A model generated the notes under the pieces. The model worked only from the letters and a program-made list of their open reading frames with translations, had not been told where the DNA came from and ran no database searches. Both the position numbers and the translations under genes were made by a program. From positions 1-7,794 of the forward strand of contig JAISDI010000216.1 of NCBI GenBank assembly GCA_031264895.1: a stretch of 7,794 nt of DNA, in the 5' to 3' direction. Positions 1 through 7,600 of the stretch are shown here, in pieces. Each line of letters begins with the position of its first letter. The first letter of the stretch is position 1. The stretch is from Endomicrobium sp. (lineage in GTDB: Bacteria > Elusimicrobiota > Endomicrobiia > Endomicrobiales > Endomicrobiaceae).

Positions 1-279
1 GTTCATATGCGGAAAAAGCGCATAGCTTTGAAAAACGGTATTGACGTTTCTTTTTTCGGGCGGCAGGCCGGTAACGTCTTTTCCTTCGAGCATCACCTGT
101 CCTTCGTCCGGATATTCCAGTCCGGATATAATGCGCAAAAGCGTGGTTTTTCCGCAGCCGGAAGAACCTAGAAGCGTGACGAATTCTCCTTCTTTTACTT
201 CAAGATTGATTCCGTTTAAAACATTAGTTTTCGAAAAACTCTTTTTTATGCCTTTTAGTTCCAGTATGGCCTTGCCCAT
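1..279 (-). CDS. potA: Spermidine/putrescine ABC transporter ATP-binding protein PotA, N-terminal 93 residues (cut by window edge)
   Basis: This is the ATPase subunit expected to drive polyamine import through a PotABCD-type transporter on the cytoplasmic face of the membrane. The 93 visible codons start at the ATG at 279-277 and run off the left edge. The protein opens MGKAILELKGIKKSF, the usual first strand of an ABC nucleotide-binding domain. Walker A is GSSGCGKTT at residues 38-46 with the catalytic Lys44, and the Q-loop is FQSYALFPHMN with Gln84. The stretch VNTVFQSYALFPHMN is almost identical to E. coli PotA as I remember it and is more typical of PotA than of sugar or iron importers. 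Walker A has Ser39 where Pro is more common, a tolerated change. The signature motif, Walker B and the C-terminal regulatory domain lie outside the window. It sits 14 bases downstream of the giant decarboxylase gene, which supports a polyamine role. A related importer ATPase (thiamine, iron, phosphonate) is the main alternative. Confidence 0.9.
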   Translation of the reverse strand, partial: MGKAILELKGIKKSFSKTNVLNGINLEVKEGEFVTLLGSSGCGKTTLLRIISGLEYPDEGQVMLEGKDVTGLPPEKRNVNTVFQSYALFPHMN

Positions 280-293
280 TTTTATAATCCTTT
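280..293 (-). promoter_or_regulatory. potA ribosome binding site, abutting the stop codon of the upstream gene
   Basis: On the minus strand the 14-base intergenic gap reads AAAGGATTATAAAA. The Shine-Dalgarno AAAGGA (plus positions 293-288) begins at the base after the TAG stop (296-294) and is 8 bases from the potA ATG. There is no room for a terminator or separate promoter here, so potA is probably translated from the same message, with ribosomes ending the giant gene able to re-initiate or keep the site unfolded. Confidence 0.8.
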
Positions 294-1613
294 CTATGCC
301 GCCGACAAAATATTTGTTACTGCTTTTACGTCCAGCTTATAGTTTTTATCGCTTATTTCCGTTTTTATTTTCCTTTCTCCGTAAAGCAGAATCAGCTCGT
401 AGACCGCCGGCTGGTTTTTGCCGCTTTTTTCTTCTAAAAGAAGGTTTTGAACTTTCAGTTTAAGTTCCCGCGACAAATCGTTTCTCGTCATAACAGAAAG
501 TCCCGTTTCAGCTTGCAGCGTCTCCGGAAAATTTTGCGAAAAAGAAACGTCGGATTTGTATTCGGATAATGCCGAACGAACAAAAATAATTTCAAGTTCA
601 GGGTCGGCAAGACCTTCGGGCGCGTCGGCTTTTACTTTGGCTTTTTGCGCGACAGCCGTTAAGAAAGAAAGCAAAGCTTCGGCTTTTACTTCCTGCGGAG
701 TGTTTTTTTCTATCTTATCAAAGGCGGTTTTTAAGACGGGATTTGAGTCTATTCTCAAAATATTTGTCAAAATTTCCGCGGCGTCCGCACTTTTAAACGC
801 GGCGGAAATACTTTGAAAATCCTTTATGTTTAAATCTGGAATTTCGGAATAGTCCGTTTCATACGCGATGCTTGCAGCATACGCGGGCGTTATCTTTTTA
901 TAAAACAGGTTTTTAATTTTCGAGCCGTCGAAAAAATTGATTATTCGTTTGATTTTAAGTTCTATATCGTTTCCGCTTAAAAGCGTTATGTAATCCTGCG
1001 TGTTGACAAGTTTTATTGAATCCGAACGGGTTTTTTCTATTTGCCGCTCGAGTTCGTTTTCATCAGAAAAACCGCGTATTTCGTCTACTTTGGACGGTTC
1101 TCCGGACAAGAAATCGACGGCGTAGATTTCCGCTGAAGTTTTGTCTATAATTCCGGCAAATCCTAAATTTATCAAACTTTTTTCGCCGAAATTGACGTTT
1201 TCTTTTTCAGCCGCGCTTTCCCTGACGGCAAAAATCCGTGTTCCGTTTTGAGACAGCGCGGATACAGCCTCTTTGATTTCTGACGCGCTTTTACCGTAAA
1301 AGAACCTCAACGGCGCCGCTATCTGAACACTGCCCGAATCGTTAAAAGCAGCCGCCCCTTTTTGAAGTGACAAAGAATTTTGCGCATAGCTCAGATCCAT
1401 AACGAAATTTTTGGACATGGCCGCGTTCTCCGCTTTTTCTTCTTTTCTTATCTTTGAAATTACGTCCGGCAAAGACGCGCCCGAAAGTTCGGAAAGTTCT
1501 TCCAGATACTTTTTGCTTACTGTCAAATTATCCCATGCGTCGTAAGATATTTGTTCGTCTTCCAACTGCGGGTCTATGGATACGGACGCGCCGGAAACTT
1601 TAGCTTTTACGCC
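294..1613 (-). other. C-terminal region, residues ~2031-2469, not recognised
   Basis: This stretch starts with a helical segment (~2060-2090, Lys/Glu-rich) and continues with alternating strands and helices. Examples are SVQIAAPLRFFYG (2115-2127), TRIFAVRESA (2145-2154) and NLGFAGIIDKTSAEIYAVDF (2169-2188). The phrase FYKKITPAYAASIAYETDY spans 2257-2275. A helical tail (~2285-2420) is followed by strands YELILLYGERKIKTEI (2425-2440) at the end. The strand-helix rhythm of 2115-2190 could be part of an alpha/beta fold. From memory, similar ITPAYAA-type segments occur near the C-termini of very large Elusimicrobiota and Omnitrophota proteins, but I cannot verify this here. No catalytic motif is evident. 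Confidence 0.45.
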
Positions 1614-4600
1614 CACTATATTCTTTAAAGAGGAATTTGCAAACGCGACGATTTTGTCATAGTTTTCACTTTTCGAATATAAAACATACCTTCCCGTTTT
1701 TTTGCTTACCCATATTATTTGCCCGTCCGCCGTAAGTCCTGTATTTTCAAAGCCGTAATCGGCGTAGTTTTGCGGCGTTTCGCCGTTGATTATAAAAATA
1801 TGTATATCTGCCCCGTCTTTAAGCTTTTGCACGGAGGACGGCTTTTGCAAATTTATATAATTTTGCGCGTCCCTAGCGTACTCGTATGTAACTTCCAAAT
1901 CGTATCCGTCTTTTGAAAATAAGTCTTCAATGTTTTCAGCGGCGTTTATGATAAGTGAAAGTATTTGCGAAATTTTGTAGTTTCGCGCGGGATTTATTTG
2001 CGCAGCTGCGGCGTTTTCATGTTCGTGCGATAAAGATTTTCCGTACTCTAACATATCTTTCACCAAAGCCGTAAACAAAAGTCCTGCATAATATTTAAGA
2101 TTAGGTTCTTCTCCGGTCGACAAGGCGTAATTTGTCTCAGGACGCAGCTGCGGCAGATAGGAAAATTTCATGCTTCTCATATAAACCACGTCCAAATCTT
2201 CTTCAAAATTCGCAAATTCGCGTCCGTTTGAATTGTTGTTTATAAATTCTCTGTTGACCGATTGAACCGTTCCGTTCGGCTTTGAATTGGCTTTTTGAAT
2301 CGCTATGTCGAGAGTTCCTTGTCCGTGCGCTACCGAGAGCGCTTCTATATCCGAGCCGGCGCGCAAAAAGCCCGAAGATAAACCGAAATATTTAAGTCTT
2401 TCGTAAATTTTGCCGGCTTCATCTTCGTCTAAAAATTCAGCCTCGTCGCTTACCCAGTCGCGCGCAGCTTTTGCAAAAACCCTGAAATTTTGGCGGTTCA
2501 CATTTTGGTAAACCCAATTGTTTCTTTTTAAAAAATTTATTACGGAATTTCTTTTTTTTGCATATCCGCCGCTTTCAAGAGAAGTCAGATTTTGCAGCGA
2601 ATATATATAGCAATAGTCGGTTCCGGGGTTTTTCGCTCCGTACAGAAAGCGCGTATTGAAAACTATCACGTCGGAACTTCCGTTTTCTTCGCCATAACTT
2701 TTGCCCTTTACTTCCACTACGGAACCGTCTTTATTTATAATCAGTCCTACTTCGCCGTTTTTGCCGGCGGGGTCTTTGATTTTTAGAAACAGAGAATTTT
2801 CGTCGCTTGAAAGCTGCGCCGGATAAGGAAAAACGTCTAAAAACTTTTGCAGTCTTTCCTTTACGATTTCGATTCCGTTTTGCTTTGGCAAAATGTCCGT
2901 AACGGCTGCGGCAATAAATTCCGTATTTTGCGTGGGAACATAATTTGACCCCATTGATATTTGATTTCTCATATTAGGGTTAAGGTATCTTTCCAAATGT
3001 TTAGGGAATTCTATTTTCTTTTTTCCGTCAGCCGCCAGAGAATAAAGCTCTATTGCGGCATATTCTTCGTCCAGCTTTTCGGCGTCCAGCTTTTCTCCGT
3101 AAGAAATCAGGCCGTTGATCAAAGAAGCCAAAACTCCGTTTAATTCTTGCGACGCCGCAGAGCGCGGGCTTGAAACGAAAGAAAGAGAATCGGTTATGTT
3201 TTCTAACGCAAAGTTTTGCGAATACACTTGACTGATTTCGCTTTCCGCAGCGCTGAAATGCGATTTCCTGAAATTCGCGTAACCGTTGCGGAGGTCGAGC
3301 CAAATTTTACCTTCGGCTATAAACAAATAGATTTCTCCGAAATCTTGAAAGTCGAACTTAAAACTTAACGAATATCTTCCGCTTCTTGAATCGGCATAAG
3401 GATCGGTTTCGCCTCTTTCGGATATATCCAATCCCGTATAGTTATAATGATACGGAGAATAATCTATTTCCAAACCGTATTTTTCCGTATATTCTTTCAA
3501 AACCTCTTGAATGCTTTCCGGATTAAAAGAATTATAGTCAAGGAAAGCCCGCATAGCGGCTTTTTTTAAAGCGTCTACGACGTTTTGTGAAAGGTAATCG
3601 GTTCTTTCCGGGCTGACTGCTTTAGGCAAAGCGGATATTTTCGAAATTTCTTCTTCTATTGTTTCCGAGTTTAACGTTTTTCCGTAAACGATAAGTTTAT
3701 TTATGAGCGCGGCAGCCTGCGGATTTTCGATTTCATCCGAACCGTTTACGGAGTTTGCAAACAAAGGGCCGAAACGAACGTCTTCTGTGTTTGTAACTCT
3801 TTGCGCGTAGTAAGTTATATTGCCGTCGTCTATATCTATAAACTTTCCGTTTGAGTTTATCCTAAGTTTTCCGGAATTTTGCGGCAAAGAATAAAAGTCT
3901 GCCGAAACCGCTTTTATCCCGTCTTTTTTAAATTCGTTTATCAAAGGATTCCGGACGCCGTTTACATAATCAAGCCATATTCGTTTTACGGCTTTCGTTA
4001 AAGCGTCTTTATTTTCTTGAGAAGAATAATCTGTCTTTGCGGCCTGCGCGCGCGCAAGGCGTTTTTTATTTATCTTGGAAACAAGAAATGAAAATGCCTT
4101 TTTGTCGCTTTCGTTAAAATAAAAAGTTTCAACTCCGCCGGCAGATTTTCGTTTTACGGAGAATTTGCTTAAATCTTCTATATCTTCCGCCAAAATATGT
4201 TCCGAAGGAAGCTGATACCTTAAAAGAACGTCCGAGCTTTTGCCATAGCCCGCAAGTTCCTTTATAAAAATTTCTTCCTTTTCAAGTTTTAAAGAATATG
4301 CGATAATTTCGTTCAATATTTTCGACACAGTTTCGGAATGCCGCCCGCTGCTCAAATAGTCCGGAGTTATTTTGTCTTCGACGCGCAATCCTATCAAATC
4401 GCTTAAATAAAGCAAATCTTTAAACTTGCCGTTTTCTTCATAAAGGCTTCTTTGCGCCGCGTTTTTTTGCGCGTCGACAACGTTTGCGGCAATTTGAAAT
4501 CTGGCGGGTTTGTCGGGGTTTGAGGTCGCGGAAGGCGCAAAAACGAAGGAAATGATTTTTTTTCCGTCGGCATAAACGTTGAAAGAATCGCTTTTTAAAT

Positions 4601-7600
4601 ATCTTATATCGGAGCTGCCGGAAAAAGATATCTCGCTTTCTATGCCTATTTCCTTAAAACGTTTCAATAAATATTCTTTTGCTTCTTCCCATGCTCTTTT
4701 TCCGGTTTCGTCTCCGGTTTCATAGAGATAATGTCGTTTTGCAAGAACGCCCGCCGAATCGAATTTGTCGTTTGCTTCGATAAAATCCGGAATGCTTTCC
4801 TTTTCTTCTTCGTATTCGCGATACTGGGGCAGAGAGTTTCCGAAAGCTATAAGCTTATCTATGGCTTTTGCTATTTGAGAGTTGATATTGGCCGGAGATA
4901 CCAGCGGTTCAAACGCCGACAAAGTTTCGGCGTCGGCATTGGCGTCTATATAAATTTTTCCCGCTTTATAATCCAAAATATCTTCGGCGTAAATTATTAT
5001 GCTTTTCGACGATTTTAACGAAGATATCCGCACGGAGGGTTTTTCGCCTTTAACTATGCCGACTCTATATTCCGGCGCCGGCGCTTTTTTGTCTGCGGAA
5101 TCCGTTTGTATAAAATCGCCCAAAAATATAAGAACGTCCGGGTCTGAAGTGCGAAAAACTATGCTTGCCGCCGCTTTTTTTAAAGAGTTTATTACATTTT
5201 CGTCTTCATAGCCCGCGTTTGCGGCGGATATTTCGGCTTTCTGTCCGAGGGGAACGTTTGAATCTTTTGCCTCCGCTTTTTTTGCCGGATCGCTTTGCGT
5301 CTGCGGGTTTAATGCCTTTTCTTTTTCAAACAAAGCTCTTATCAAAGTTTTAAACTCTTCATATTTGCCGTCGGGCAAATCGAAATTCCACGAACCGTCT
5401 TCTCCGAGAGAATACTCTGCCTGTTCGGGAAATTTTTCTTTAATTTCACTAAGATTTCTTTCGATCGTTCCGACATTTTTGGCTTTCACTTTAAAAACGG
5501 TCATTACCGGCGGACTCAAAGCTTCTCCGCCTTTAAAAAACCTTGCGATATTATGTCCGAATTCTTTTATGATTGCCGATAAATTATAATTGAAATGAAG
5601 CCTTATTACCGTCCTCCTGATTTTTGCGGCTCCGGAATGTTTTTGAACAAGGTTTAAAACCGTTTCATAAATGCGGTTTAAACCGGCTTCAAGCTTTTCT
5701 TTTTGTTTCCCGTCATATCCGTGCGCGTTTATAAAATCATCGTATAATTTGTCATCGCCGCCGATTTTTGCATATATTGCCGCTGATATTTCGTCGAGTT
5801 CCGCAAACGGAGCGGAAAATAAAGATTTAAGCGTAGAAAATTTAGTTTTTTCTTTTTTTACGTCTTTTTTTGCGATTACAGATATGGTTTCAAGAACGCC
5901 GCCTTTTTGTCCGCTTACCGTTATGCCTTCCGAAACTAGCTGCCTTAAATAATCTACGACTTCTTTAGTAATTCTTTCGCCGGGCAGCAAAACCGGAATT
6001 CCCGGGGGGTAGGGAGTCAGCGTTTGGGCGCAAATGCGTCCGACTATGGAATCGTCTCCAAGAGAAACTTCCTCGGTTTGCGACAAAAACGCCGCTTCTC
6101 TGGGCGAAACCGCAATGTCTGTCGTAAGCGTAGGGATTTTCAATTCCTGAGTTCTTGGCTGTCCGCCGTATTTTTTGCTTATGTCTCTTAACGCTTCGAC
6201 GAAATTTTTTATGTCGTCCAAATTTGAACCTTCGCCCATTATTGCTATCAAATTAAAATCGTCGGCATAATCTATTTGTATTTTGTATCGTTCTTTCAGA
6301 AGTTTTTCTATATAGTGTCCGGAAAGACCGGTTCTTTCAACGTTGACGGTAAGTTTTGTTTCGTCCAAATCGTAGCCCGATTCTTGTATTTCTTCTCTGG
6401 TAAAACATTTCATGGACGGTATATTTTCGTTTATGTACGCTCTGCCCCAGCGCGCGGCCTCAAGCGTTTCGTTAAAATGTTCTTCCCCGTAAAAAAACGC
6501 CTGACGTCTGGCCAAATCTATATTGGCTAAAGAAAAATAATTCGGACTTGTCGTTTGAAGCATAGAAAGAATTTTTTTAACTCTCTCTATATTTATGCGT
6601 TTTGAGCCGACGTGTAAAACCGAACTTTGCGACAATGCGGACAAAGTTTTATGCGTCGACTGGGTAACCATATCCGCGCCGGCGGCCACTGCGGACTGCG
6701 GAAATTGTCCGTTAAAAAACAAATGAGCCCCGTGCGCTTCATCGACTAAAAGAAGCATTCCGTTTTCATGGCAAAGCTCGGCGATTTCTCTCAGCCGCGT
6801 CGTTATGCCGTTATATGTCGGCGACGTTACGAGAACGGCCTTTGCCCTTGGGTTTTTTCTAATCGCCTCTTTTATGTCGTCATAGCCGGAATTAAAAAGC
6901 AATTTCAAATTGCCGTCGATTTTGGGCGTAAGCCAAACCGGCCTGATATCGAACAGTTCAATGCCGGCCTCTATTGATTTATGAGAGTTCCTCGATACTA
7001 TTACTTCGTCTCCTGGGTTAAGCGCAGAAAACAGCATAGCGTGATTGCCGACGGTAGTTCCGTTGACTAAAAAGAAAGAATGTTCAACGCCGTAAGCCTG
7101 CGCCATAAGTTTTTCGGCTTCGCCTATAGGGCCGCTGTGGTCGTGGAGAGAGCCTATGTCTTCCGAAAGGCTTGTGTCATAGTCGCCTATTTTTCCGATA
7201 TATTCTTTAAGCTCGGCTGGAAGGCTTCGTCCGCCTTTATGCCCGGGAGTTTGCAGGGACGTTTCTTTTGCGGCAGTTTTTCTTTTAACGGCATCCCATA
7301 GAGGCGTCTTGGATTGTTCTTGCGCCATAGATTCGGCATGACGAAACTGCGCGGTTTTTGAAGGCCGGATAAAATCGCTTAAAAGATAGGAGACGTATAA
7401 AAATTTAAGCCAAGAGGTTTCGTTTTTAAAATCCTCTTTTTTTATCTGTCTTTCAATAATCGCCTTTTGTATAAAATCCGGCATTCTTGCTATAAGTTTT
7501 GTCTCGATGCCGTCAATATTTTCCGGAGCTTGATAAATGCCGGCAATGTCGAATATAAGGCCTTTTCCTTTAAAAATTTTATTTTTCGAGGCGAACTTTG

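Larger units (their letters stand above)
1614..5204 (-). repeat. About six diverged alpha-beta-alpha protein modules, residues ~834-2030
   Basis: Each proposed module has an Ala/Lys-rich opening helix, a Gly-Ile/Leu or similar turn, two to four beta strands and a closing helix.

Opening helices: NVINSLKKAAASI (836-848), GKRAWEEAKEYLLKRF (1001-1016), NKDALTKAVKRIWLDY (1231-1246), NVVDALKKAAMRAFLDY (1374-1390), IEIVKERLQKFLDVF (1611-1625) and KISQILSLIINAAENI (1910-1925).

Closing helices share a Leu-Ile-x-Tyr/Phe-Gly core: IDKLIAFGNSL (948-958), LNEIIAYSLKL (1130-1140), INKLIVYGKTL (1334-1344), LINGLISYGEKL (1528-1539), LVKDMLEYGKSL (1880-1891) and more weakly DKIVAFANSSL (2016-2026).

Equivalent closing positions are 182, 204, 195, 352 and 134 residues apart; the long gap reflects an insertion in module five. 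The copies have diverged too far to be seen as DNA repeats. I cannot name the family or function. Confidence 0.6.

Noticed and set aside
280..293. Terminator between the giant gene and potA
   Set aside because: The gap is only 14 bases, with no inverted repeat or U-run; it is filled by the potA ribosome binding site.
41..463. Plus-strand open frame of 140 codons overlapping the potA start and the end of the giant gene
   Set aside because: It runs antisense to two well-supported minus-strand coding regions, has a Ser/Pro/Phe-rich composition typical of antisense translation, and crosses the junction between two genes.
891..923. ITPAYAA as a possible signal-peptidase cleavage site (AxA-like)
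   Set aside because: It lies at residues 2261-2267, far from any N-terminus, and is not preceded by a hydrophobic helix of membrane-spanning length.
3028..3303. Second minus-strand open frame of 91 codons inside the giant gene
   Set aside because: It lies in another frame within the giant gene and gives an Arg-rich product with an RRKAG repeat that is only the out-of-frame reading of the 15-base tandem repeat.
7326..7328. Separate start of a free-standing decarboxylase gene at Met126
   Set aside because: The protein sequence here matches a natural decarboxylase N-terminus, but there is no Shine-Dalgarno upstream, no stop before it in frame, and no stop after the enzyme domain. An embedded domain is the simpler reading, though an internal start is not fully excluded.
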